Source: Littorina saxatilis (Eukaryota; Mollusca; Gastropoda; Littorinimorpha; Littorinidae). From it: a stretch of DNA of 64,000 bases. A program made the translations under genes and the position numbers. The notes under the pieces were generated by a model that saw nothing but the letters and a program-made list of their open reading frames with translations, was not told the DNA's origin and did no database searches. Shown piece after piece: positions 12,506-23,981 of this stretch (position 1 is the stretch's first letter; each line of letters opens with the position of its first letter). The stretch is from assembly GCF_037325665.1 (NCBI RefSeq), contig NC_090251.1, positions 23,516,190-23,580,189 of the forward strand, read 5' to 3'.

Positions 12506-14371
12506 ACCTCCGCGCGGAGGGGCTTTGCAGCCAAGCGCAGTGAAGGTAAAGAGGGAACATTTTCTCGGCTCGCGCGGCAGCAAGCAGGATGGATGTCTCT
12601 AGACTGCATTGTACATCACCATAGACCCGTCCTGCTTTTCACACGCGCTAAGAGAATCCTTCCACTCAGTAACATACCAACAGAAACAGTCTGGTTTGAT
12701 TATTTAATTAAAGAGTATGTTTGTGTGTGAATTAATTTCGTAGCTGACTCCTATATCAATCTCAAACATTAAACTCTGCACACACACACATATAATTAAT
12801 TAATCAATTCATCCATTCATTAAAAATAAAAAATAAATTAAATCCAGCTCTGCCCGGGCAGCAGCCAGGGTGCTGATTTTTTGTATGTATCCTAGTGAGT
12901 GAAAAGATGCGCTCATCTCAGTCGCGAAAAAACCTGAACAGATGCGAGTAGGTTAACATGATCGTTCACACGAGACGGAAAAGTATCTTTAAAGTCTACA
13001 GCATTCAAAAATCTCTTTTTATTGCGTTTTTCCCAGGGCCGCTGATCTGATGTGGTATAGAAATCATGTCGTAGATAGTGAGAAACATGTCCCTCTTGGG
13101 GGTATTACACCACGCTTGCGAGCTTCGCACTCAAAACACGGACCACAGCCTGAATCGCGGCAGGTTATTTGGGAGGGCGGATACATGTATACAAAGATAA
13201 CGTTTCTGTTTCTGCAAAGTTCGTTTGCCGGCGATTTAGATACGGAGATCCGTGAAGGTTTTTGCATGAGCTTAATTTTGTGTTTAAAAGCGATTTTTGT
13301 TTCTTTGAAGCGTCAGTCTAGCAAGTTGATAGACTCGGAACTTGAGAGACTCGGAGAGAGAGAGAGAGAGAGAGAAGGACATGATGCGTGTGTGTGCATG
13401 TTTGTGTGTGTGTGTGTGTGTGTGTGTGCTTGTGAGTGTGTGCGTGTGTGCGTACATGCATGTATGTGTCACGTTGTGTGTGTGTGTGTGTGTGTGTGTG
13501 CCGTGTGTCGGTGCGAGGGGGGGGGGGGGGGGTCTCTCTACGGTCCACCTGCGAATTAGTCCATCCGTCTGGGTTGGCGAGTTTAGATAACATTTGTCAG
13601 CAATTGTTTATTCAACCAATATGAATTTATATTACAGTATTCCTTAGTTTCCTATATAGAAAAATTAAAATACGGGTGAGACTGAGACACTGAAAACCTA
13701 AACTTCACATCAACACTGCGCGCAGCTAAAAAAAGCAACACTTATAAATCACGCGTACGGCGTTGCTGACAAACAAAAACGCTAACATGTACGCAGCTGA
13801 CAACAAAATCAGCACTTATAAAACACGCGGCGGAGAAAAAAAATCAAAAAGCCTATAGGTGAAAGAAAACCTAACGCTTATCAGTAAAACAATGAAAAAT
13901 TCACCGCCCTGTCACTGGGTCAGCCGAGTGCAGTTTGCCTTACTTGACCTTGCACAGAGCGAGGAGAATGGACCATTATGCAACGGAATACCAACATACA
14001 TGTAGCATTGTCAAGAGAAGGCTATAGCTGTGTGTCAAGAGAAGGCTATCTGTGGCGTAAGGAATGTCTTCCTGTCAAAAGAAATCAAACAGGAGGACCA
14101 GTTATGACTGTGTAGGGATATATATGAAGGGTCTTAAGAGGCTTAACGTGAACGAACACACACACACGCACACACGCACGCACGCACGCATACACACACA
14201 CACACACACACACACACAGGCACACACACACACACACGATCAACCACCACCACCACCACCACTCATACTACACAGCAAACGGCTACTCTACCTAGTGATA
14301 AGAAAGCCTGAAACAGCGAAAATCGAAGCTGTATGTTATCTCGTCACTGCTTTTAAACATGTCTATAACTT
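12506..14371. other. No gene recognised
   Basis: AT-rich DNA, simple repeats at 13340-13530 and a CA tract at 14156-14238. No coding or retroposon signal otherwise. Confidence 0.5.
13340..13530. repeat. GA tract, GT tracts and poly-G
   Basis: Adjacent simple repeats: (GA)n at 13353-13376, GT tracts to 13500, then a G run at 13516-13531. Confidence 0.9.
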
Positions 14372-15147
14372 AACAAGTCGCGTAAGGCGAAAATACAATA
14401 TTTAGTCAAGTAGCTGTCGAACTCACAGAATGAAACTGAACGCAATGCAACGCAGCAAGACCGTAGCATCGTCAGTCCACCGCGCACGGCAAAGCCAGTG
14501 AAATTGACAAGAAGAGCGAGGTAGTACTTGCGCTGAGAAGGATAGCACGCTTTTCTGTACCTCTCTTCGTTTTAACTTTCTGAGCGTGTTTTGAATCCAA
14601 ACATATCATATGTATATGTTTTTGGAATCAGGAACCGACAAGGAATAAGATGAAAGTGTTTTTAAATTGATTTCGAAAAAAAAATTTTGATAATAATTTT
14701 TATATATTTAATTTTCAGAGCTTGTTTTTAATCCGAATATAACATATTTATATGTTTTTGGAATCAGCAAATGATGGAGAATAAGATAAACGTAAATTTG
14801 GATCGTTTTATAAATTTTTATTTTTTTTTACAATTTTCAGATTTTTAATGACCAAAGTCATCAATTAATTTTTAAGCCACCAAGCTGAAATGCAATACCG
14901 AACCCCGGGCTTCGTCGAAGATTACTTGACCAAAATTTCAACCAATTTGGTTGAAAAATGAGGGCGTGACAGTGCCGCCTCAACTTTCACGAAAAGCCGG
15001 ATATGACGTCATCAAAGCCATTTATCAAAAAAATGAAAAATATTTTCGGGGATTTCATACCCAGGAACTCTCATGTCAAATTTCATAAAGATCGGTCCAG
15101 TAGTTTAGTCTGAATCGCTCTACACACACACACACACACACACACAG

Positions 15148-15178
<31 letters not shown>

Positions 15179-15250
15179 TACACCACGACCCTCGTTTCGA
15201 TTCCCCCTCGATGTTAAAATATTTAGTCAAAACTTGACTAAATATAAAAA
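14372..15250 (-). mobile_element. 0.85-kb repeat, copy C
   Basis: Full-length reverse-orientation copy. It starts ACAAGTCGCGTAAGGCGAAA, carries the CA tract at 15120-15177 and ends at the TTTAGTCAAAACTTGACTAA palindrome. Confidence 0.85.
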
Positions 15251-15351
15251 TGTAAGATATATATATGTTTTAAATCTCTAGCCGACGACCTCAACGCACC
15301 AGCCCCAGAAGCTTCACTGAAAGGTGCTTGATACCTTCCTTCACGAGTACA

Positions 15352-15647
15352 TACGATCACGTACCAGAAATATGTCGAACATTTTGTAACGTACCAGAGA
15401 TATGTCGAACATTTTGCAACGTACCAGAGATATGTCGAACATTTTGCAACGTACCAGAGATATGTCGAACATTTTGCAACGTACCAGAGATATGTCGAAC
15501 ATTTTGCAACGTACCAGATTTGTTTGTTTGTTTGCTTAACGCCCAGCCGACCCACAGAGATATAGAATATTCTATATCTCTGTGAGCCGACCACGAAGGG
15601 CCATATCAGGGCGGTAACGTACCAGAGATATGTCGAATATTTTGCAA
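15352..15647 (+). repeat. 30-bp minisatellite, interrupted by a SINE fragment
   Basis: Five adjacent units of GTACCAGAGATATGTCGAAC plus ATTTTGCAAC, then a SINE-tail fragment (15521-15616), then one more unit. The unit length is a multiple of three, so both strands stay open; the frames are not taken as genes. Confidence 0.9.
15521..15616 (-). mobile_element. SINE family 3 tail fragment with internal 32-bp palindrome
   Basis: (GTTT)n tail, then CTTAACGCCCAGCCGAC and later AGCCGACCACGAAGGGCC. Between the repeated CCGAC segments sits a perfect 32-bp palindrome centred on GAATATTC (about 15555-15586). Confidence 0.8.
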
Positions 15648-16072
15648 ACGGATAAGGCAAACACTAAAACCTTTTTGTTACCGACGACAAGGCCGCAAAC
15701 ATAAGGATGGGTGCTCAGTTACTTTTGGAGAAAAAAAAAGTATTATTACATTTTTTACAAATTATTACTTACATAATCGCATGTGGCTTTACATTGGCCA
15801 GAAATCGTGCGAGCTGTGTCCCCTGGCTGTCGGAGAAGACTAACTTTACCTGTAAAATCTGCACAATCGAGTTTCGTCCTTCATTATTATTTGTTTAAAT
15901 TTTTTTTCGGAAGGGTCAAAAACACAGTTCTGGAGTCGTGAGGAAAAAATAGGGTCGGTCGGGCATTGATTGTTTAAATTGTATTTGGCCTAAGAGCACC
16001 CTTGCACTTGGTCATCTACCAAGAATGTGCAGCCTGGTTGCTAGCTATCTATGCAGATTAGCAGTGTGTGTG

Positions 16073-16104
<32 letters not shown>

Positions 16105-16482
16105 TGCGTGTGTGTGCGCGCGCGCTGAGTTGTATGTCGAAACTTGACATCGGGGTCAGTGTCAAAATGCTTCAGAAAAAAATCCGATTATGCACAGAGA
16201 GCAAACGTAGTGCTGATTGTTTGGTATGGGTCCGTATAGAGCGTTACACTTATCCCATTAAAACTGCTCAAGAAGATTCAGTTAAAGTCATGCCCAGTAT
16301 ATTAAATTTGTCACTTATTTATGTAATGCAAGTAGCCGATTTTGCGACCACGAGCATGCAGACGACGTTCTTATGGGAGGGACTTTGACAGGAAACATAA
16401 CAGTGTTATTCAGAGGTGCCGTGGATATCTGAAAAACAACCGAAGAAGAAAAAGTCATAGCAATCGCCTGTAAAATCCATTA

Positions 16483-16625
16483 CTTACTTACTTACTTAGG
16501 CCATTATGAACCCCCGGGGGAGCATAGGCCATCGACGACAATTCTCCATCCGACACGGTCCTGGGCTGCCCTTTCGATCTGGCTCCAGGTCTTCCCCTGC
16601 CTGTTGATCTCTGCTTCAGTTACGT
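16483..16625 (-). mobile_element. 5'-truncated LINE, ORF2 C-terminus and (TAAG)n tail
   Basis: The minus strand reads INRQGKTWSQIERAAQDRV, then GWRIVVDGLCSPGGS and a stop. This is the conserved W..(A)QDR..W..V..LCS C-terminal block of many LINE polymerases. The 3' tail is (TAAG)n. Only the last ~140 bp remain. Confidence 0.8.
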
Positions 16626-17584
16626 TAGTTCATAAACCAGTTGGAGCAACCTAACCGAGGGTCAAACGAGGGCCTTGCGTGCTTCCAGGCAGGGCGTCTC
16701 TATTAAGGTATTTTTGTCCTCGCAGACAGGCGAGTGTGTCTGGAAGCGATAGCTGCCTGTCACCCTTGACTCTTGTGCACGTGAAGCGCGAGCCACTATC
16801 GATCACCGGCTGTCCTTTAAAGTGAATACAAATGAGACTGCTGCTTCCGCTCATGCTCTGGGGGTGTTGGCCCCGCTCGTGTGTGTGTGCTCAACGTTCG
16901 CCGTTTTTAAAGTGCAAAAAATAAATTCTTTGAACAATTTCTCACTCTCAACGGAAAGCAGCCAGGATGTTCCCGAGCGTTAAGCGTTCAAATGGAAGTA
17001 TGGCTGTACTGTATGTAAAAGCTCGGGGAGCTCTGTGATCAGAAACAGATGGTTTAACGAAGTTCAAAGTCTATCGAAACTAGCACGCTTGTTAAAATGA
17101 AAATCTGCACAGGCAGCTTCTATCTTTCCATCGAAGCTGAAATCCACACTGACATACTCAATTAAAGCGCTAGGAGACACTTTCAGGTTTGGATATAAAA
17201 ACTGATGAAATCTGAGAAACTAAGGGACGTAAGCGCTCTTAATATAGACGACATGTGCTGCAAGAGTGAGTGAGAGGTATGCCGTACCAATTATATCCTG
17301 GCACCTCGGAGAGAATAACAAGCATTGACAAATGAGCAAACGACTTCATCCTCAAAATCTTTTGAAAATTGATGAGTTTGGTTACGCCACAACAAATTAT
17401 GTTTGCTGCAAAGTATAAAAACAAGCACTAGATCCTTTCAAATAATTGTTGTGAATAGAACCCCACCCTTGCTGAGCAGAACTCTCTAATGCCCGCAGCC
17501 TCAGTTGATCCATGTCCTTGTTAAAGGAAAAGTACACGTGTTTTCTCCTCAAACTCTAGATTGAACGCGTATACGCGTGCGCGC

Positions 17585-17618
<34 letters not shown>

Positions 17619-17744
17619 TGTGTGTGTGTGTGAGTGTGTGTGAGTGTGTGCGCGCGGTGTGTGTATGTGTGTGTGTGTATGTGTGTGTGTGTGTGTGAGT
17701 GTGTGTGTCACGGTGAGTGTGTGTGTGAGTGTGTGTGTGTGTGT

Positions 17745-17777
<33 letters not shown>

Positions 17778-17880
17778 TCAGTGTGTGTGTATGTGTGTGT
17801 GTCAGTGTGCGTGTGTGTCACGGTGTGTGCGTGTGCATGTGTGTGTGTGTGGACGTGTCTGTGCGTCTCTGTGTGTGTAC
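17585..17880. repeat. Compound GT/GTGA microsatellite
   Basis: About 300 bp of GT-rich repeat with interspersed GTGAGT and GTCACGGT variants; the frames through it are artefacts. Confidence 0.9.
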
Positions 17881-18181
17881 GTGCGCTCGTGCGTCTTTCT
17901 TGTACTTTTTCTCCTCTGCGTCTCGGCTTTATTCAAATATAACAGTCGAACTAAAACTCTATCATTTCTTATAGATGTCGCCGAGAGCGCATCGTTTCTT
18001 TCGGATATTCAGATATATTGACTGTACTGGCCCTTCCGGCCAGGGTCGGTCTTTCACCCTAACTTTGATATGCAGATTGCCTTCAACTAAACTTGACGTC
18101 TCACTGCATTCTAACATCGGGCCATTACTGAAGAGCTGTGGCATGATTGGGGTTAAAGGGGCAGCTCTCCTCGTGTAAATC

Positions 18182-18475
18182 ACCCTGGATCTGTCCAGAC
18201 TTGTTTTACATGGGTTAAAGGGCGTCCTCCGACTTGGTCACATAACAAAAACATACAGCCTGGCTTTCCTTGCAGTATGTTTTTTTTCTCTCTTTTTGTC
18301 AGTATTTATTTTTAGTATTGAATAAATCAGCTTCGTTAGTGACACATATTTCAATCTTCAAACTGAACACTATACTATGATACGTACACAGAGAGCAACC
18401 AAGCCGCTGTAGGTTTTTTTCGAGGGGCATGTCCAAGTGGAAGGATCCTCTTATCCATAGACTGGACACTCAAGC
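18182..18475. mobile_element. 270-bp foldback MITE family M1, copy 1
   Basis: The left arm runs from GGATCTGTCCAG through CTTGGTCACATA; the right arm includes TGTCCAAGTGGAAGGATCCT. Four copies in the window share the arm motif CCTTCCACTTGGACACATAC. Confidence 0.6.
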
Positions 18476-19345
18476 ATTGGTGGTGACTTTTGAAGTGGAT
18501 TGCCAAATAATTGTGTGAAAATGAACAGAACAACTAGACTTAGCCCACTTCGATGTTCATTTCAGTTCAATCTCAAGATGGGGCGCATGGCTGTGTGTGT
18601 ACTACGCACGCGCGCGTGTTTGTTTGTGTGTGTTTGTGATGTGGTAGCCTATGTCAGTCTTGGGTTTCAGTCGTGCGTGCGTGCGGCGTTCGTGAATGCG
18701 TGTGTGTGTACGTGCGTGTGTGTTTGTATGCGAGCGTGCTCAGTTACGTGCACCCAATCGCTCTATCGTGAATGTCATCTTGCATCCGCAAATTTCTGCT
18801 CCGAATAGACTTGGCGGTGATTCATCAGAGCTGCCAACCTCATCTCTCTAGGGTAATTCAGTCCGACAGTCTCAGAATATTAACCAAATCATCAATAAAA
18901 CCCAAGTTCATTTCAGTAGAATAACAAAAGAAGAAAGGTCAGCAGATTTTCCAGTTTCTTCTCAGTGCTGATTAAGCGGAAATATACAGGGCACCTTAAC
19001 ACACGCCCACATGAGCAACAGAGTACTGAGCTTGCCACACTGAATAAAACTGGAAAGTGCACCGAAGATTTATGAATGATTCATCCTGGCTCATGCATAA
19101 TCATGCAGAGTGAGAGACCGGCCGCTCATAATCGATCGGAAAGACCTTTTCAAGTGTGATCATGGAGAATTCTGATAAGACTGTCGACAGGAAGAAATCT
19201 GATAATTTGTCGCCGTTGCTTTAGGCTACACATTTGGCGCAACTCTGCATGAAGGAACGAAGACCTTGCCCTAAGGACCCTCTATCAACGTGCTTAAAGG
19301 CTATAATACTTTCTCCTCGTGTGTTGGATCGTGTACACAACATCA

Positions 19346-19665
19346 TTTGTTTGTTTGTTTGTTTGTTTGCTTAACGTCCAGCCGACCACGAAGGGCCATA
19401 TCAGGGCGGTGCTGCTTTGACATATAACGTGCGCCACACACAAGTCAGAAGTCGCAGCACAGGCTTCATATCATGTCTCACCCAGTCACATTATTCTGAC
19501 ACCGGACCAACCAGTCCTAGCACTAACCCCATAATGCCAGACGCCAGGCGGAGCAGCCACTGTAGATTGCCAATTTTAAAGTCTTAGGCCTATGACCCGG
19601 CCGGGGTTGGAACCCACGACCTCCCGATCACGGGGCGGACGCCTTACCACTAGGCCAACCGTGCT
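19346..19665 (-). mobile_element. tRNA-derived SINE, family 3, copy 2
   Basis: Reverse-orientation full copy of the same SINE as 12183-12491. It is flanked not by a short duplication but by a ~60-bp direct repeat (about 19275-19334 and 19672-19722). Confidence 0.85.
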
Positions 19666-19732
19666 GTAAGCACCCTCTATCAACCCTCTATAATACTTTC
19701 TCCTCGTGTGTTGGATCGTGTACTGACACAGC

Positions 19733-20010
19733 AACAGATCTGTCCAGGTCAAGTTTTGCATGGGATCTGAGCATCCTTCCACTTGAACATGTACCAATAA
19801 CCAACAGGCTTGCTGCGTTCCGTGCAGAGTGTACGTACTTTGTTTTGCTGGACTAGTTTCGCAAATCATAGTTGACATAGCTTGACTATCAGTTATCGGA
19901 AATCGATTCATCAAGACAATCACCGAGAGCAGCCAGCCTGTTGACTTTTTTGTTTTGTATGTCCAAATGGAAAGCCGCTCTTATAACTCATGTAAACTGG
20001 CCTGTGCTGC
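19733..20010. mobile_element. Foldback MITE M1, copy 2
   Basis: Left arm AGATCTGTCCAGGTCAAGTT..CATCCTTCCACTTGAACATG; right arm TATGTCCAAATGGAAAG..CTCTTATAACTCATGTAAA. Confidence 0.6.
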
Positions 20011-21190
20011 ATGCCAACTTCACAAATTGGTTTACATTGCAGAAATTTATCTGTTATTGCTGCTTAGTAATTGTGATCCTTTAAAGGGAGGGAAGGGTTA
20101 TTTTTTATCATCATATCGGTAATTTTGAGTCACCGTGCTTCGTCTTAGGACATTTTTATTTTTTTTTAAAATAATTTCACCAAGAAATAACAATAGAAAA
20201 GCACCGTCTTCTCACAAGAAGTTGCCCGATTCAGCGTGCAAGCCAAATTTCCTTCCTTCAAGGAGCCTAGACCGTCATGACGGCCCCCCCCCCCCCCCCC
20301 CTCACCATTTCAATGTATTAGGTCGCGTGCTATGCACCCAATCCAACTGATGAGATAGAGAAGGCAACACGCGACGGTGTATTCTAATATAATGTCGTTA
20401 TTGTGAGGCGAATTTCTGGATATATGGAAAACGCAAAGGACAAAGGGATAAAGTGACGAGGTCAGAGCCACCTTTGCTGAAAAATAGAGTCCCGCGAATC
20501 ATGCCCAGCGGACTTCTGGTCCATATCCAAGAGAACGCCGCAGACAAATGCCAAGCAGATAACATCGCCTGTTCCAAGTCATTAGCAAAAGTCTGTGTCC
20601 ATAACTTGCCAGGATGGCTGGATGTGTGCAGGCCATGCCACCGGGTATAATCCTATTTTCTAGGATGCAAATATCCAATGTCTGGGACCGCGCTAAAACC
20701 ATGTAAGGGGGAGGGCTTCCGCAATGCAGACACCATTGGCGTATCCCAAGGTTCTTCTCTCATCGTGTGTCACAGCCATGTTAAAACCTTTATGGTTGTT
20801 CATATAGAGATTATCTTTCGTGACTTCTAAAGCCTACTGCACTCTCATGAAATCCACATGCACGCAGAGTTAGCCTGAGACTATTCTATACCTGACCCTT
20901 TCTAATTTATGAGTGCAATCCGTGAGTCATGGTCCGGTTTCATGGTCCAAGAACTAAAATGTAAGTGGTTAACAGAAGAGAAGTGATAATATCAACAGTA
21001 ACACACACACCATAGACACACTTGAACACACACATTCACACAGAAAAAGTAACACCAAGGTTGAAGAGCGCTGCAGGTGTAAGGGAACTAACTGTCATTT
21101 GAAAGCACAAACGGAATGACGATTTGTTGTATAGTTTCAATTTTATTCCAGTTCATCTAGTCCACAGTCCCTTTCAGGGTCTGTTATTTT
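20011..21190. other. No gene recognised
   Basis: Poly-C at 20283-20301. Nothing else identified. Confidence 0.5.
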
Positions 21191-21260
21191 TTATATTTAG
21201 TCAAGTTATGACTAAATATTTTAACATCGAGGGGGGAATCGAGACGAGGGTCGTGGTGTA

Positions 21261-21291
<31 letters not shown>

Positions 21292-22041
21292 GTGTGTGTG
21301 CGTGCGTGTAGAGCGATTCAGACCAAACTACTGGACCGATCTTTATGAAATTTGACATGAAAGTTCCTGGGTATGATATCCCCATACGTTTTTTTCATTT
21401 TTTTTTATAAATGTCTTTGATGACGTCATATCCGGCTTTTCGTGAAAGTTGAGGCGGCACTGTCACGCCCTCATTTTTCAACCAAATTGGTTCAAATTTT
21501 GGTCAAGTAATCTTCGACGAAGCCCGGGGTTCGGTATTGCATTTCAGCTTGGTGGCTTAAAAATTAATTAATGACTTTGGTCATTAAAAATCGGAAAATT
21601 GTAAAAAAAAAATAAACATTTATAAAACGATCCAAATTTACGTTTATCTTATTCTCCATCATTTGCTGATTCCAAAAACATATAAATATGTTATATTCGG
21701 ATTAAAAACAAGCTCTGAAAATTAAATATATAAAAATTATTATCAAAATTAAATTGTCCAAATCAATTTAAAAACACTTTCATCTTATTCCTTGTCGGTT
21801 CCTGATTCCAAAAACATATAGATATGATATGTTTGGATTAAAAACACGCTCAGAAAGTTAAAACAAAGAGAGGTACAGAAAAGCGTGCTATCCTTCTTAG
21901 CGCAACTACTACCCCGCTCTTCTTGTCAATTTCACTGCCTTTGCCATGAGCGGTGGACTGACGATGCTACGAGTATACGGTCTTGCTGAAAAATGGCAGC
22001 TACTTGACTAAATATTGTATTTTCGCCTTACGCGACTTGTT
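21191..22041 (+). mobile_element. 0.85-kb repeat, copy D
   Basis: Full-length forward copy closely matching copy F (58983-59879) over the whole body. The GT tract is at 21260-21310. Confidence 0.85.
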
Positions 22042-22095
22042 TATATTTAGCGCAGACTACACAACATACACATCATAGTTAGTTGTTCTTTCTTT

Positions 22096-22180
22096 AGTTG
22101 GTGTTTAACGTCGTTTTCAACCACGAAGGTTATATCGCGACGGGGAAAGGGGGGGGGGGGGGGGGGGGGGGGGGGGAGAT
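22096..22180 (-). mobile_element. Truncated GTTTAACGTCG-tail retroposon
   Basis: Only the 3' tail (GGTGTTTAACGTCGTTTTCA..) and the G-rich stretch remain. Confidence 0.7.
22148..22177. repeat. Poly-G run of ~30
   Basis: Lies at the G-rich end of a truncated GTTTAACGTCG-tail retroposon and has probably expanded from it. Confidence 0.9.
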
Positions 22181-23456
22181 GGGAGTTAGTTGTTCGTCCC
22201 GATAGCAGGATACACTGAGTTGATCAGAATCATGGAACAAGCTCCAGATGTTGTAAAAAGATTGTCCGGGGTAAAGGCACTCTTATTCATTCACACAACT
22301 GAAAATCCTGACAGCTATTTCCAGAAAACGTCTATTCACAGTGCTTGAATGTTAAAAACAACAAATTGATGTATCTACCCATTCTTAAGACTTTAAATCA
22401 TAACCCCAAGTAAGGGAGTATACAATTAAAATAATCATCTTCATAAAATTACTTATTTTGTACAATCCATACTTAACAGTGTTATTCTTGGACCCTCTCT
22501 AAAAACCACACACACACACAAAAAAAATAAAATGTAAAAACAAGTGTACAAAAAAAGAAAAATTTGAGAAATTATTTCAAATTCATCATATCACAGGCAG
22601 ATCAAAGGTGTACTATCACACAATCACTCTCATGGTGTATCTTTTTCTTATGTACAATGTAATATGTTAGAAACAAAAAATTCATTATCTAATATACACA
22701 AAACAAAATTTTCTCAGAGATTTTGTTGATTTTTACATCAAACACATACAGGAAATATTACTCTAAACGCTGACAATTTTAGTGTGACATTCAGTAAGGC
22801 ACTATTCATTTTGTGTTTACAGATAAACAGATGTACTGTATCACAGTCAGCAGGAATGTGATAAACATTCTAAATGTCCCAAGAGTTGGTAAAAAAAACA
22901 CAGAAAGTATTAAATACTTTAACCATTTCTGAGTGATGCCTTTTTTGCATAACTGATGACCATAAACCGAATGTGCTGCACAACTGATGAAAGACGTGCA
23001 AGGACAGAGCTCCAAAGCACACAAAAAGGCCTTAGGGGTTGTGACCCGATATGTTTAAAATCCAGCATTCGACTGAACATCATTCAGCCAATCTTAGAAC
23101 ATCTTTGGAATGATTGTTATCTGTACATGCTCAGGGGGAAACCACTGCCATCGAAAAAGGACTTTCCAGTGGCAATTCAACACAGTGACAGAAGTAACAT
23201 CTACTGAGCAATCATTGGCATGACATTATAAAACTGAATTCACATGGATGATTTCCTGATGATTTTGTATCTGATCAATCACTGAACACATCTTCTCACC
23301 AAGAAAATGGTCCCAAACTTGTTTCAAACAGTTCAATGTGAACAGCACTTTACCAAAGAATTTTCATCTCAAGAACTTTGTGATCCTCTCCTGCAAAACA
23401 AAAGTTCAAAAAGTTCAAAAAGCCAAGCAAATTTTGAGAAGATTTATCACAATACT
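22181..23456. other. AT-rich, possible distal ENDOV 3' UTR
   Basis: No ORF homology. Lies downstream of the ENDOV stop; no clear AATAAA on the minus strand marks its end. Confidence 0.35.
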
Positions 23457-23469
23457 ATTCAATACTGAC

Positions 23470-23847
23470 TTTTTCTTCTTCGTTCATAGGCTTAGACTCC
23501 CACGTTCACTCATGTTTTCAGCACAAGTGGATTTGTACGTGTATGACCGTTTTTACCCCGCCATTCAGGCAGCATACGCCGATTTCGGGGGAGGCATGCT
23601 GGGTATTTTCGTGTAACCCACCGAACTCTGACATGGATTACAGGATTTTTCCGTGCGCACTTGGTCTTGTGCTTGCGTGTACACACGAAGGGGGTTAAGT
23701 CACTAGCAGGTCTGCACATAAGTTGACCTGGGAGATCGGAAAAATCTCCACTCTTAACCCACCCACCAGGCGGCAGCGACCGGGATTCGAACTCACGACC
23801 TCCCGATTAGGAGGCCGACGTCTTACCACAACGCCACTGCGCCCGTC
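23470..23847 (-). mobile_element. tRNA-derived SINE, family 2, downstream of ENDOV stop
   Basis: Reverse orientation, with the tRNA-like head at 23765-23847 and an (AAG)n-type tail. ATTCAATACTGAC is duplicated at 23457-23469 and 23848-23860. It starts 122 bp past the ENDOV stop, probably in the 3' UTR. Confidence 0.9.
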
Positions 23848-23981
23848 ATTCAATACTGACAGGACATGAAAGTCCTGCCACTCCTTGTACGTCTTTTCAG
23901 TTCAGGTGCTGCAGCTAGGATGATTGTCATAGTGATGGGTTCACTACCAGTGGCTTGCTGCCAGTTTGGCCTTGCCCAGCC

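Larger units (their letters stand above)
15648..18181. other. No gene recognised
   Basis: Besides the LINE tail and GT microsatellites, 15900-15995 resembles part of the Harbinger-like MITE (AAAATAGGGTCGGTCGG..GGCCTAAG) but is too diverged to call. Confidence 0.5.

Noticed and set aside
15120-15180. CRISPR-like or other array from regularly spaced repeats
   Set aside because: Pure CA microsatellite within a transposon copy; the window is eukaryotic.
15238-15660. Repetitive open frames on both strands (YLWYVAKCST and PEICRTFCNV repeats)
   Set aside because: A 30-bp minisatellite keeps every frame open; there is no start, splice or homology support.
17644-18021. 125-residue open frame
   Set aside because: It consists of Cys-Val repeats from the GT microsatellite.
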